Shown: positions 7,643 to 16,342, counted from the first letter of the stretch. The stretch is DNA of 64,000 bases from Clostridiales bacterium (GCA_018376135.1 JAHABX010000009.1:1-64000), one strand, 5' to 3'. Notes: generated by a model from the sequence alone, not told the origin. Numbers and translations are program-made.

Positions 7643-8392
7643 CTATATAATTTCCAACAGCTCTGTCATCCCGGACACCGGAATCTGCCCCGGTGCAGAA
7701 CTCTCTCCGACGGAAGCAAACGTCATTGCCGATCCTGTCAGTTTTCCCGTGATCCGGCTGACCGCCCCCAGACTTCCCATAGATATGGTCACCACAGGGA
7801 TCTTCAGCTCCTCATCCGCAGTCAGGGAGGCCTGCAGAAGATCCAGCACATCCTGACGATCCTGAGGCATAACCGCCAGCTTCGCCACATCTGCTCCCAG
7901 CACCTCCATGCGTCTTAACCGACGTACCAGCTCCTCCACCGGAGGCGTCTTCTGAAAGTCGTGATTCGAAGCAATGACATGGCAGCCCGTTTCCTGAATC
8001 TTTTGAATCTCCTCTGCTGTCCTCTCCTCTGCCAGAAATACCTCCACATCCACCAGATCTGTATGCCCGGAGGCTGCCGCCATCCGGTTCAGCTCATAAT
8101 AGACCTCTTCCTCCACCGGAAGCTCTCCGCCTTCTCCCTTTGTCCGGAATGTAAAGAGCAGGGCCTTCTTCTCCAGCCGCCGCTTCAACCCCTCCAGGGT
8201 TTCAAGCATCCGCTCCTTTATAAAAATATCCCTGTAAAAATCCGCTCTCCACTCTGCCAGATCCACTGGAAGCTCTGCAATCTTCTCCGCCATCCTCCAG
8301 ATCTCTTCCTGGTCTGCCGCCACGATCGGCACACAGATCTTCGGCAGCCCGCTTCCGAAGATTCCCGTTCCAAGTTCAAATGTTTTCTTCAT
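7643..8392 (-). CDS. aroD: 3-dehydroquinate dehydratase, type I
   Basis: A 249-residue class I dehydroquinase of the shikimate pathway, using Schiff-base chemistry. The catalytic histidine is H144 in SNHDFQKTP and the Schiff-base lysine is K171 in VAKLAVMP; the C-terminal SMGSLGAVSRITG phosphate/substrate loop is intact. Of the two possible starts I choose the ATG at 8392 rather than the GTG two codons earlier; AGAGGG lies upstream. It follows aroE by 66 bases on the same strand and ends at a strong terminator. Confidence 0.95.
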   Translation of the reverse strand: MKKTFELGTGIFGSGLPKICVPIVAADQEEIWRMAEKIAELPVDLAEWRADFYRDIFIKERMLETLEGLKRRLEKKALLFTFRTKGEGGELPVEEEVYYELNRMAAASGHTDLVDVEVFLAEERTAEEIQKIQETGCHVIASNHDFQKTPPVEELVRRLRRMEVLGADVAKLAVMPQDRQDVLDLLQASLTADEELKIPVVTISMGSLGAVSRITGKLTGSAMTFASVGESSAPGQIPVSGMTELLEII

Positions 8393-8458
8393 ATACACAG
8401 TCCCTCTAACTTCTTACCCGTCACATATCATGAAAGCCAGCTGTTCCGCACTTCGTGC

Positions 8459-9331
8459 TCACACGGCAAAATATTTTTCCTTGATAAGCCCTATGGGCAT
8501 CTGTTTCCCCGTCCAAAGCTCAAAAGCGTACGCTCCCTGATACAGCAGCATATACATTCCATTGAAGGTGGAACAGCCCGCCTCCTCCGCCATCTGAAGA
8601 AGTCTTGTTTTCGCCGGATGATAGATCACATCTGACACGATCAGTTCCGGATGAAAGAAGTCTCGTTCCGGTACCAGGCATCCCTCTTCATGGGGGCTCA
8701 TGCCCACAGAGGAGGCATTGACCAGTATCCGGCTCTCACGGATGCTCTTCTTCATCTGCTGCTCATCCTGAAGCTCATACAGCTGTACCCTGCATGCCGT
8801 CCGGCTGTTCACACGATCCGCTACTGCTCTGATCTCATCCCAGGAGCTGCCCTTCCGTGCCATCAGATCGATCTGAGTCACACCGTCCAATGCCGCCTGT
8901 GCCACAATAGAAGCTGCCGCCCCGCCTGCTCCCAGCAGAGTCATCTTCTGTCCGGTAATATCATAACCGGCATCTCTTACTGCCGTCATATAGCCCTTTC
9001 CATCTGTATTATACCCTGTCAGGACACCATTATTCTGCACTACTGTATTGACTGCGCCGATAAGCTTTGCTTCCTCAGACAGTATATCTGCCCGCTCATA
9101 CATCAGCCTTTTGTGCGGCATGGTACAGTTCCAGCCACGGGCATCCATACTGATCAGTCCCGCCACCGCCTGCGAAAACTGCTCCTGCTTTACATCAAAG
9201 GCAAGATAGACATAGTCCAGCCCATGATAACGAAAGGATTCGTTATGCATGGCAGGGGAGATACTGTGTGCCACCGGGCTTCCTAGAAGACAGGTCAGCC
9301 CTGTATGTCCTGTTATCATCTTATCATTCAT
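8459..9331 (-). CDS. aroE: Shikimate dehydrogenase
   Basis: A 290-residue NADP-dependent enzyme reducing 3-dehydroshikimate to shikimate. Visible signatures are GSPVAHSISPAMHN for substrate binding, the catalytic lysine in NCTMPHKRL (K74), NTDGKGY with the second catalytic aspartate, and the GAGGAAASI Rossmann loop. The frame opens at 9349, but AGGAGC seven bases upstream of the ATG at 9331 favours the shorter form. A terminator separates it from ftsZ upstream; it is followed by aroD. Confidence 0.95.
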   Translation of the reverse strand: MNDKMITGHTGLTCLLGSPVAHSISPAMHNESFRYHGLDYVYLAFDVKQEQFSQAVAGLISMDARGWNCTMPHKRLMYERADILSEEAKLIGAVNTVVQNNGVLTGYNTDGKGYMTAVRDAGYDITGQKMTLLGAGGAAASIVAQAALDGVTQIDLMARKGSSWDEIRAVADRVNSRTACRVQLYELQDEQQMKKSIRESRILVNASSVGMSPHEEGCLVPERDFFHPELIVSDVIYHPAKTRLLQMAEEAGCSTFNGMYMLLYQGAYAFELWTGKQMPIGLIKEKYFAV

Positions 9332-9351
9332 CGCTTTGCTCCTGTTCATCG

Positions 9352-9381
9352 AAAAAAGCCCACAGAAAAACTTCTGCGGGC
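9352..9381 (-). terminator. Terminator of ftsZ
   Basis: On the minus strand GCCCGCAGAAG folds onto CTGTGGGC, followed by TTTTTT. It lies about 20 bases after the ftsZ stop codon. Confidence 0.85.
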
Positions 9382-9400
9382 ATGTCCCATTCTATGATCC

Positions 9401-10564
9401 TTAACGGTTCTTCTGGAAAAACTGCGGAATCTTGATCTCCTGCTCTTCCACAGAACTCTCCGGCTTCTTAAAGGTCTTGAAGCCTGACAGCGGCTGTACA
9501 GAAGGCTTCTTCAGTTCCGGCTTCGCATATGCTGCCGTACCGCCCATGGCAGCCGGAGCTGTCGGGGTCTTCTGGGCAACCGGACGGTAAGACGGGAGCA
9601 CAGACTTGCTGCCTCCTTCCTGAAGACCGGTCGCGATCACAGTGATGCTGACTTCATCCGAATTGCTGGAATCATACATCGCACCAAAGATCACGTTCGC
9701 CTCTTCTCCAACCTGATCCTGCACGTAGCTTGCCGCCTCGTTCGCATCGATAAGAGAGATATCACCGGACACATTGATAATTACATGACTTGCACCTGCG
9801 ATGGTGGTCTCCAGAAGCGGGCTGGTAATTGCCTGCTTCACTGCCTCCAGGGCCTTATCGTCACCTCTTGCAGTACCGATACCAATATGTGCAATACCCT
9901 TGTCCGTCATAACCGTCTGGACATCTGCGAAGTCCAGATTGATCAGTGCCGGCAGATTGATCAGGTCCGTAATACCCTGAACTGCCTGCTGCAGAACCTC
10001 ATCCGCCTTCTTCAGTGCCTCAGGCATGGTTGTCCTGCGGTCAACGATCTCCAGTAACTTGTCATTGGGAATCACGATCAGTGTATCCACGGATTCCTTT
10101 AACTTCTCAATTCCCAGCAGAGCATTGTTCATACGCTGCTTTGCCTCAAAACGGAAGGGCTTCGTCACAACGCCTACTGTCAGGATGCCCATCTCCTTGG
10201 CTGCTCTTGCCAGCACAGGAGTCGCACCGGTTCCGGTTCCGCCGCCCATACCGCAGGTCACGAATACCATATCCGCTCCCTGGATCGCTTCCTTCAGTTC
10301 CTCAATACTCTCCTCTGCTGCCTTTTCACCGATCTCCGGCTTGGCGCCTGCTCCCAGTCCCTTGGTCAGCTTCTCGCCGATCTGAATCGCCGTCGGAGCC
10401 TTACAGAGCTTTAACGCCTGCTTATCCGTATTGATCCCAATAAACTCTACTCCGCCAATCTGTTCCTCTACCATTCTATTTACAGCATTGTTACCTGCTC
10501 CGCCAACACCGATCACGATTATGCGTGCAGCTGCCTCTGTTTCATTCGTCATGATTTCCAACAA
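9401..10564 (-). CDS. ftsZ: Cell division protein FtsZ
   Basis: A 387-residue tubulin-like GTPase forming the division ring. The N-terminal GVGGAGNNAVNRM, the tubulin signature GGGTGTG (residues 107-113), the T7-loop region NLDFADVQTVM and the C-terminal interaction peptide EIKIPQFF are all present. I place the start at the TTG at 10564 (protein begins MLEIMTNE), eight bases after AGGAGG; the frame itself opens at an upstream TTG inside the ribosome binding site. It follows ftsQ but has its own promoter and terminator. Confidence 0.97.
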   Translation of the reverse strand: MLEIMTNETEAAARIIVIGVGGAGNNAVNRMVEEQIGGVEFIGINTDKQALKLCKAPTAIQIGEKLTKGLGAGAKPEIGEKAAEESIEELKEAIQGADMVFVTCGMGGGTGTGATPVLARAAKEMGILTVGVVTKPFRFEAKQRMNNALLGIEKLKESVDTLIVIPNDKLLEIVDRRTTMPEALKKADEVLQQAVQGITDLINLPALINLDFADVQTVMTDKGIAHIGIGTARGDDKALEAVKQAITSPLLETTIAGASHVIINVSGDISLIDANEAASYVQDQVGEEANVIFGAMYDSSNSDEVSITVIATGLQEGGSKSVLPSYRPVAQKTPTAPAAMGGTAAYAKPELKKPSVQPLSGFKTFKKPESSVEEQEIKIPQFFQKNR

Positions 10565-10614
10565 GGTCGTATCCTCCTTCAAACACGTATCCCACGATAC
10601 CTAACAATAATACT

Positions 10615-10643
10615 ATCATAGCTTTTTTTTCTCAATAACGCAA
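10615..10643 (-). promoter_or_regulatory. Promoter of ftsZ
   Basis: TTGCGT (10638-10643) and TATGAT (10615-10620) are separated by 17 bases on the minus strand, in the gap between ftsQ and ftsZ. This allows extra ftsZ expression independent of the upstream dcw genes. Confidence 0.6.
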
Positions 10644-10667
10644 CTATATTTTCAAATTTTTTTCACA

Positions 10668-11405
10668 TCATCCCGCCACATCCAACGAGATATGGGTACT
10701 TTCATCGGTATAATTTTCCATATGTAGTGTTCCTGATTTGTCTGCCAGATCCGCCTCAAGCTGTTTGAGTCTGGCAGTCTTCTCATCCAGGTGTTCTCCG
10801 GCTCCCAATGCCACCTTCACATCTCCCATCTGAAGGTACAGCTCGTTCGTCGTTCCGAACCGGATCTCGTCCGGCTTCAGCTCATACTTGGTCAAAAGCT
10901 GAGTGATATCCAGAATTGTATCAAAGATCTTCGGATCACGTACATTCAATGCCTGATACATGGTGAGCTGGTCAAAGGAAAGTCCGCTGATCATGGGAAT
11001 TCCCTCCAAAAGCTCGTCCGAGCTCTCCACCACGATACCATCCTTGTCAAAATATACGTTTTTTCCCAGATACCGTACATAGCCTACAATACTCTTCTCA
11101 TACACCCGTATGGAAACACTGCCGGGAGAATCGATCTCCACCTCAAAGGTGTCAATAAAGGGTATCACAGGATGCTCCAGATATTTATACCGCAGATACA
11201 GATAGAGCGTGTTGCGGCGATAACCATCCTCCATAACCAGATCCACGATCTCTTCCTTTGTATAGTTCACATTCCCGGTAACGGTCACTTCTGTAATGCG
11301 GAACACACCTGCCACTGACAAGAGCAGTACCGCCGTCACTGCCAGTACTGCCGCTGCCAATATGATCTTCCTGTATCCCCTTTTTCTTACCTCTCCGCTT
11401 CTCAT
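10668..11405 (-). CDS. divIB: Cell division protein FtsQ/DivIB
   Basis: A 245-residue bitopic divisome protein. A basic cytoplasmic tail (residues 1-13) leads into one membrane segment (about 14-34). A POTRA domain begins ITEVTVTGNVNYTKEEIVDLV, followed by the FtsQ-type beta domain. It links the FtsL/DivIC complex to septal synthesis. It lies between murA and ftsZ, the normal dcw position. The ATG at 11405 has a weak GGACGG upstream. Confidence 0.9.
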   Translation of the reverse strand: MRSGEVRKRGYRKIILAAAVLAVTAVLLLSVAGVFRITEVTVTGNVNYTKEEIVDLVMEDGYRRNTLYLYLRYKYLEHPVIPFIDTFEVEIDSPGSVSIRVYEKSIVGYVRYLGKNVYFDKDGIVVESSDELLEGIPMISGLSFDQLTMYQALNVRDPKIFDTILDITQLLTKYELKPDEIRFGTTNELYLQMGDVKVALGAGEHLDEKTARLKQLEADLADKSGTLHMENYTDESTHISLDVAG

Positions 11406-11445
11406 TTACCGTCCGTTCATTCCTCTGCTCATTTATTTCCGCTCA

Positions 11446-12693
11446 TTATAGCACAATCCCCAGCTTTTTCAAATCCCCTTTTATATTCTCATAGCCTCTC
11501 TCCACAAACTCCATACCGGAGATGCAGGTTTCCCCCTCTGCTGCAAGAGCCGCCATGACAAGCGCTGCCCCTCCCCGGAGTTCTTTTGCCTCTACTTTCG
11601 CACCATGCAGGCTGGCATCCCCGTCCATCAGGACAAAGCCTTCATCACTGGCAATGGACGCTCCCATCTTCCGAAGCTCGGGTACAATCTGGAAACGTGC
11701 CTCAAATATTTTCTCTTCAATAAAACTCATTCCGGATGCAGTGGACAGAGCTGCCATCAGAACGGACTGCAGATCTGTTGGAAATCCGGGAAATGGTGCT
11801 GTCACCACATAAGGCATGGAACTGCACTGATGATCCATCCTTACATAGATCCAGTCATCCCCGGTTTCCACTGCCGCTCCCATCCGCTCTAAAAGCTCCG
11901 GTATCCTTCCAAGATGTGCGACCGGTACATGCAGAAGCCGGATCTCTCCCCGGGTCATGACCGCACCAAAGAGATAAGTTCCTGCCACGATCCTGTCTGA
12001 CGGAATGATGTATTCCGCCGCATGCAGACCGGAGACACCCTTTATAATAATGACCGGCGTTCCATCCCCCTCAATATCAGCTCCCATACATCGCAGGAAG
12101 GAAGCCAGCTCCACGATCTCCGGCTCCATTGCCGCTCCATGGAGCCGTGTCGTTCCATCCGCCAGCACTGCAGCCAGCAGTACATTCTCCGTTGCTCCCA
12201 CACTTGGAAAATCCAGATATACCTCTGCGCCATGCAGCTTTTCCGCATAACCCGACAGCCTGTGCTCCTCATGAGCAAAAACCGCTCCAAGCTGCTCCAG
12301 TCCCTTCAGATGCAGATCAATCGGGCGTTTTCCAATGGTACAGCCTCCCGGATAGGGTATCTCTGCCCGGTGCATCCGCCCCAGCAGACTTCCCAGCAGC
12401 GTCACCGTGGAACGCATTTTCCCCGCTCCATTCCCTGTCACCTGCCAGCAGCCTACTTTCCGGGTATCCACGATCAGCATATGCCCCTCTCTCTGTACCC
12501 GACAGCCAACCTCTTCCAGAAGCTCCAGCATATGTTCCACATCCGATATCTGCGGACAGTGATGCAGAATAAAGACGCCTTCTCCCAGAAGGGTTGCCGC
12601 CAGGATCGGCAGCGACGCATTTTTCGAGCCTTGTATCAGTAATTCCCCATGCATTCTCTGAGGGCCCTTGATATACAGTTGATTTCCGTCCAA
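11446..12693 (-). CDS. murA: UDP-N-acetylglucosamine 1-carboxyvinyltransferase (MurA)
   Basis: The first committed enzyme of peptidoglycan synthesis, about 415 residues, with the inside-out alpha/beta barrel fold. The active-site cysteine that fosfomycin targets is present in PGGCTIGKRP (about C118), and the QGSKNASLPILAA substrate motif is at the N-terminus. The open frame extends to 12759. A GGAGG lies only two bases before an ATG at 12699 but eight bases before the TTG at 12693, so I choose the TTG. It lies between ftsW and ftsQ; the open frame overlaps the ftsW stop. Confidence 0.95.
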   Translation of the reverse strand: MDGNQLYIKGPQRMHGELLIQGSKNASLPILAATLLGEGVFILHHCPQISDVEHMLELLEEVGCRVQREGHMLIVDTRKVGCWQVTGNGAGKMRSTVTLLGSLLGRMHRAEIPYPGGCTIGKRPIDLHLKGLEQLGAVFAHEEHRLSGYAEKLHGAEVYLDFPSVGATENVLLAAVLADGTTRLHGAAMEPEIVELASFLRCMGADIEGDGTPVIIIKGVSGLHAAEYIIPSDRIVAGTYLFGAVMTRGEIRLLHVPVAHLGRIPELLERMGAAVETGDDWIYVRMDHQCSSMPYVVTAPFPGFPTDLQSVLMAALSTASGMSFIEEKIFEARFQIVPELRKMGASIASDEGFVLMDGDASLHGAKVEAKELRGGAALVMAALAAEGETCISGMEFVERGYENIKGDLKKLGIVL

Positions 12694-12755
12694 ATCCATT
12701 TCCTCCGGACCCGTTGCCAGGTCTGCGTTATATATCAATATATGCAGAATACCTG

Positions 12756-13859
12756 TCAATGTTCCTTTTTCAGATGACGGGATACATTCAGGATCAGACC
12801 GATCTCGGAAAGCAGGAATACAACGGAGGTTCCTCCGTAGCTGATAAAAGGCAGGGTAATCCCCGTATTTGGAATCGTATTGGTGACGACTGCAATATTC
12901 AAAACGACCTGGATCATGATATGTCCCATGACACCGGCTGCCAGAAGTGCTCCGAACAGCTCCTGGATATGAGTGGCAATGACCATCAGCCTCCAGATCA
13001 GAAGCCCGAAGAGTCCAATGACTCCAACTGCCCCCGCAAGCCCCAGCTCCTCACAGATAATGGAGAAAATCATGTCGTTTTGTGCCTCCGGCACAAAGCC
13101 CAGCTTCTGCATGCTCTCTCCAAGCCCCACTCCAAAGATCCCGCCGGATCCGATGGCATACAGCCCCTGCATGGTCTGATAGCCTTTTTCGTATAGCTCC
13201 GGATTCCGCCAGATTGCCAGCCGCTCCAGACGATAAGACTCGATACTCAGGAAAATACTGATAAATCCAACCCCAAGTCCTCCCAGCCACACAAACGGAA
13301 GAAATCTGGGGTTCGCAATAAAGATCAGGATCACGGCAATGCCAAGAATAATAATGGCTGTACTCAGATTATTGGTTCCTACCAGCCCCACAATCGGCAG
13401 AATCAGCAAAATAACCAGAAACATATACCGCCAGGATTTCATATGAGACGCCTGGCGGCTTACAATGGATGCCAGCAGAACGACCACTGCAAGCTTGGCA
13501 AACTCAGAGGGCTGAAAGGAGAGCGGTCCCAAAGACAGCCACCGTTTGGAGCCATTGTACTCATCTCCGATAAAAAGAACCGCCGTAGAAAGGATCAGCG
13601 ATATCAGATAACCGAGCCATGCCACAGACAGCCATCTGCGATAGTCGATCTGGGATACCAGATACATTGCCATCATCCCCAGACTGGTAGCAAAAAACTG
13701 CTTCTTAAAATAATAGGCAGGGTCAGCAAACTTGACCCTGCCATTATATGCACTTGTACTATACAGTACGACCAGTCCAAACACAACCAGAATCAACACC
13801 AGAATCAGAAGTACATAATCTACAGATTCTTTCGTATCTGATCCCCTGGTTTCTCCCAT
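12756..13859 (-). CDS. ftsW: Septal peptidoglycan glycosyltransferase FtsW
   Basis: A 367-residue SEDS-family polytopic protein with about ten membrane segments. SEDS landmarks are visible: GSKRWLSLGPLSFQPSE, the long extracellular loop with GIFGVGLGESMQKL, then VPEAQNDMIFSIICEELG, and PFISYGGTS near the C-terminus. It polymerises lipid II together with a class B PBP such as those encoded at 28411 and 30246. It lies between mraY and murA; murD and murG, often in this interval, are absent. Confidence 0.95.
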   Translation of the reverse strand: MGETRGSDTKESVDYVLLILVLILVVFGLVVLYSTSAYNGRVKFADPAYYFKKQFFATSLGMMAMYLVSQIDYRRWLSVAWLGYLISLILSTAVLFIGDEYNGSKRWLSLGPLSFQPSEFAKLAVVVLLASIVSRQASHMKSWRYMFLVILLILPIVGLVGTNNLSTAIIILGIAVILIFIANPRFLPFVWLGGLGVGFISIFLSIESYRLERLAIWRNPELYEKGYQTMQGLYAIGSGGIFGVGLGESMQKLGFVPEAQNDMIFSIICEELGLAGAVGVIGLFGLLIWRLMVIATHIQELFGALLAAGVMGHIMIQVVLNIAVVTNTIPNTGITLPFISYGGTSVVFLLSEIGLILNVSRHLKKEH

Positions 13860-13928
13860 GCCGGACCTCCGGTTTTCTATGTTCTCTCTTCTCTCCAGTC
13901 TATGCGCTCAAACCGCGGAAGAGAACTG

Positions 13929-14888
13929 TCAGATCGCTGCCAGCGCCACCAGACAGCACAACGCAGTCACAATGGAAAATACCGCCACGACTCTGGTCTC
14001 TGACCATCCGCACTTCTCAAAATGATGATGAATAGGCGCCATCTTGAAGAAACGCTTTCCATGAGTCGCCTTAAAATAAGTTACCTGAATGATAACGGAA
14101 AGCACTTCCACCAGATAGATCAGTCCAACAATAACTAAAAACAGCGGCAGCTTCAGCATATATGCCGTGGACGCCACAAAGCCTCCAAGTGCCAGTGAGC
14201 CCGTGTCTCCCATAAATACGCTTGCCGGATAAACATTAAACAGCAAAAATCCCAGAAGACCTCCCGTTACCGCACAGGTCACCGGAGCAATGCCGCTGCC
14301 GGTCCCGATCGCCACTACCGTAAAAAACACCGCTACCATGATCGTCACGCTGGAAGCAAGACCATCCAGACCATCTGTGAAATTCGTCCCGTTCACAGTT
14401 CCGATCACAACGAAAAACAGCAGCGGTACCGCCAGCCAGCCGAGATCCAGATACTTTCCTCCGCTGAAAGGAATCAGCATCTCAAGCCCCACATCCGAAA
14501 TCTTCACCATATAATATGCAAAAATTCCGGTGATCACAAACTGCCCTGCCATCTTCTGACCGGGTGTCAGTCCTTCCGACCGCTTCAGCACTACCTTGAT
14601 ATAGTCATCCAGAAAACCCACGATTCCGAATCCGACCGTCACAAACAGAATCGGAATGATCTTCGGATAATCCTTCACATAAAAAAGAGAAGTCAAAAGC
14701 ACACCAATCAGGAAGATCAATCCTCCCATAGTCGGGGTTCCGTTCTTCTTCAGATGGGTCTGCGGCCCATCATCCCGTACTGTCTGACCTACCTTCAGCT
14801 TTCTCAACACAGGAATGATCACCGGTCCCGCAGCAGCGCTGATACCAAAAGACACTATAACCGGAAATGCAACACCAAAATCCATCAT
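13929..14888 (-). CDS. mraY: Phospho-N-acetylmuramoyl-pentapeptide transferase
   Basis: A polytopic enzyme of about 319 residues making lipid I from UDP-MurNAc-pentapeptide and undecaprenyl phosphate. Conserved elements are NGTPTMGG, the DDYIKV aspartates, NGTNFTDGLDGL, and the HHHFEKCGWSE loop. Two ATGs (14894 and 14888) are possible; the spacing from AGAGG favours 14888. It is the first gene of the mraY-ftsW-murA-divIB transcription unit and now has its own promoter, because an island separates it from the PBP genes. Confidence 0.96.
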   Translation of the reverse strand: MMDFGVAFPVIVSFGISAAAGPVIIPVLRKLKVGQTVRDDGPQTHLKKNGTPTMGGLIFLIGVLLTSLFYVKDYPKIIPILFVTVGFGIVGFLDDYIKVVLKRSEGLTPGQKMAGQFVITGIFAYYMVKISDVGLEMLIPFSGGKYLDLGWLAVPLLFFVVIGTVNGTNFTDGLDGLASSVTIMVAVFFTVVAIGTGSGIAPVTCAVTGGLLGFLLFNVYPASVFMGDTGSLALGGFVASTAYMLKLPLFLVIVGLIYLVEVLSVIIQVTYFKATHGKRFFKMAPIHHHFEKCGWSETRVVAVFSIVTALCCLVALAAI

Positions 14889-14928
14889 ACTCATACACCT
14901 CTATCTTCGTTCTTTCGTTCTCTATTGA

Positions 14929-14957
14929 AGTATACGTCTTTTTGGCACAATTATCAA
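14929..14957 (-). promoter_or_regulatory. Promoter of the mraY-ftsW-murA-divIB unit
   Basis: TTGATA (14952-14957) and TATACT (14929-14934) with a 17-base spacer on the minus strand, about 40 bases upstream of mraY. It gives the detached half of the dcw cluster independent transcription. Confidence 0.65.
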
Positions 14958-14964
14958 CTATCCC

Positions 14965-14993
14965 TTGAAATATTCTCCAAAGAGGTATATAAT
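14965..14993 (+). promoter_or_regulatory. Promoter of the tRNA-Gly gene
   Basis: TTGAAA (14965-14970) and a perfect TATAAT (14988-14993) with a 17-base spacer. The -10 ends 10 bases before the tRNA 5' end. Confidence 0.65.
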
Positions 14994-15003
14994 AACCCTA
15001 TTC

Positions 15004-15074
15004 GCAGATATAGTTCATCGGTAGAACACCAGCTTCCCAAGCTGGGGAGGCGGGTTCGATTCCCGTTATCTGCT
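15004..15074 (+). tRNA. tRNA-Gly (anticodon CCC)
   Basis: A full cloverleaf can be drawn. The acceptor stem GCAGATA pairs with TATCTGC and leaves a T discriminator. The anticodon stem CCAGC/GCTGG encloses TTCCCAA, giving anticodon CCC. The T-arm contains GGTTCGATTCC. The 3' CCA is not encoded. It is on the opposite strand to mraY and the metabolic island, at the junction between them; tRNA genes are frequent insertion points. Confidence 0.95.
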
Positions 15075-15083
15075 GTCAGAGGG

Positions 15084-15119
15084 TCAGAAGCGTTGAGGGA
15101 TCAGGCTTCTGATTTTTTT
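15084..15119 (+). terminator. Terminator of the tRNA-Gly
   Basis: TCAGAAGC pairs perfectly with GCTTCTGA, followed by seven T residues, about 10 bases after the tRNA. Confidence 0.85.
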
Positions 15120-15145
15120 AACGCTACAATAATACTACCAGATAA

Positions 15146-15188
15146 TAATATACTTAACCGGGAGCCTGTGGGGCGTATGATGGTCACC
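15146..15188. repeat. Left copy of the inverted repeat bounding the toxin locus
   Basis: This segment begins ATAATATACTTAAC and ends GGTCACC. The same landmarks recur in inverse orientation at 15361-15407. The two copies flank the small toxin gene and its terminator; each begins at a -10-like sequence. Confidence 0.7.
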
Positions 15189-15215
15189 TTCTTTACATAG
15201 AAAGGAGCCAATGCC

Positions 15216-15299
15216 ATGTATGTTACATATGAGGATTTATTCACATTTGTAATTATGCTATGTGCAATAATTACGCTAGTTTTAAAACACAAAAAATAG
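15216..15299 (+). CDS. Small hydrophobic toxin of a type I toxin-antitoxin pair
   Basis: A 27-residue peptide that starts MYVTYEDLFTFVIML and ends KHKK: a short polar head, one membrane segment, and a basic tail. That is the architecture of TxpA/BsrG and putative holin-like toxins, which depolarise the membrane. An AAAGGAG (15201-15207) sits eight bases before the ATG. A promoter faces it from the other side of its terminator, so an antisense RNA overlapping its 3' end is expected. Too small for ordinary gene calling; the identity is inferred from layout and peptide form. Confidence 0.75.
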   Translation: MYVTYEDLFTFVIMLCAIITLVLKHKK

Positions 15300-15337
15300 C
15301 GCCCTCACCCTGGAAAAGTAGAGGCGCCATTTCTTTT
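15299..15337. terminator. Bidirectional terminator shared by toxin mRNA and antitoxin RNA
   Basis: The stem G15299-C15306 pairs with G15321-C15327 with one bulged C. T-rich tracts follow on both strands (CATTTCTTTT on plus, TATTTTTT on minus), so convergent RNAs would end here and be complementary at their 3' ends. Confidence 0.7.
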
Positions 15338-15396
15338 AAGAAGTTGTAACTTGAAAACCGGGTGACCAGCCGTACTCTGGTTACCGGCTCCCTGTT
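15300..15396 (-). ncRNA. Predicted antisense antitoxin RNA
   Basis: Transcription from the consensus promoter at 15403-15430 would start near 15396 and stop at the shared terminator. This gives an RNA of about 100 bases whose 3' end is complementary to the toxin mRNA. No open frame with a ribosome binding site lies in it. This is the TxpA/RatA layout; the RNA itself is inferred. Confidence 0.6.
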
Positions 15397-15407
15397 AAGT
15401 ATATTAT
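15361..15407. repeat. Right copy of the inverted repeat bounding the toxin locus
   Basis: Its reverse complement begins ATAATATACTTAAC, then GGGAGCC, and ends GGTCACC, matching 15146-15188 at both ends with a variable middle. Confidence 0.7.
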
Positions 15408-15430
15408 AGCAAACACAGCCCAAATGTCAA
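15403..15430 (-). promoter_or_regulatory. Antitoxin promoter
   Basis: A perfect -35 TTGACA (15425-15430) and perfect -10 TATAAT (15403-15408) with a 16-base spacer on the minus strand. It is stronger than the toxin-side candidate TTTAAC (15117-15122) with GATAAT (15141-15146), as expected if antitoxin RNA is in excess. Confidence 0.75.
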
Positions 15431-15510
15431 ATACCAAAAATCTGCCTCATATCCATCAAAACGCCATGAGTTACTGTTCACTCCCGATGGTCGTTCTCTG
15501 TAACTTTTAA

Positions 15511-16230
15511 CTATACCAGAACCAGTATTCCGCTTGCCAGCAGCAGCACATACGTCAGCTTCAGGAATTTCTCCGTCGATATCTTTTCCGCCATCCGATT
15601 GCCAAGCCAGACTGCCAGCAGAAATGGGGCAATGGACATTACCAGAAGACTTCCCACCTCCGGTGTAAAATACCCTGCCTGATAATGATCATACAGCAGA
15701 TATGTATTCAGAATGATCCATACAGCAGATACGGTAGAACGGAATTTTTCTTTTCCCTGCAATGCCCATACTGCGTAGACCACAAGAAAAGAGCCACCTG
15801 ACACGAACAGCCCATGAATCAGTCCTGCTGCCAGCAGGCACCCATAGAGCACAATCCGCGGGAGGCGGAACTCTCTGCGGATAAACATCTTCTTCAGTGC
15901 GATCAGAATAATCAGCATGCCATAGCATTTCAGAAGAATGTCCAATGCCAGTATATGAAACAGCTTCGCCCCGGCAACAAGTCCAATTCCCATAAGCAGG
16001 ATTATCTTCAGCAGTTCCCGATAATCAATACTCCGCCAGTTCTTCACCACGACCCAGATGCAGCTTGCTCCGCTGACAATATTCAGTATTGCCTTTGCCG
16101 GCTCTACACCGATCAGACGGATAGACGGAGGCATGGCAAGCATTGCTCCCGCAAATCCGGTAATGACCTGTATCGTGTTAGATACGAATATCGTCAGTAA
16201 GAAAAGAACACTGCGAACCACCTCTTCCAT
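15511..16230 (-). CDS. TSUP family transporter (TauE/SafE type), second copy
   Basis: A 239-residue polytopic protein with about eight membrane segments in two homologous halves, as in TauE/SafE exporters. The first half-repeat signature is FVSNTIQVITGFAGAMLAMPP; the second is LIHGLFVSGGSFLVVY. The family moves sulfite, sulfonates or related organic anions. The frame opens at 16323, but GGAGGT seven bases before the ATG at 16230 fixes the start. It is the last gene of the island and lies next to another TSUP gene. Confidence 0.85.
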   Translation of the reverse strand: MEEVVRSVLFLLTIFVSNTIQVITGFAGAMLAMPPSIRLIGVEPAKAILNIVSGASCIWVVVKNWRSIDYRELLKIILLMGIGLVAGAKLFHILALDILLKCYGMLIILIALKKMFIRREFRLPRIVLYGCLLAAGLIHGLFVSGGSFLVVYAVWALQGKEKFRSTVSAVWIILNTYLLYDHYQAGYFTPEVGSLLVMSIAPFLLAVWLGNRMAEKISTEKFLKLTYVLLLASGILVLV

Positions 16231-16342
16231 CTTCATACCTCCATACCCCCAGTGTGCAAGGGCGTGTGTCCCCTTGTGAACTGAGGGTAAAACCAGCCCC
16301 TGGTACCGGGACAAAAAATCCAAATACCGTCTGATTCCGGCA

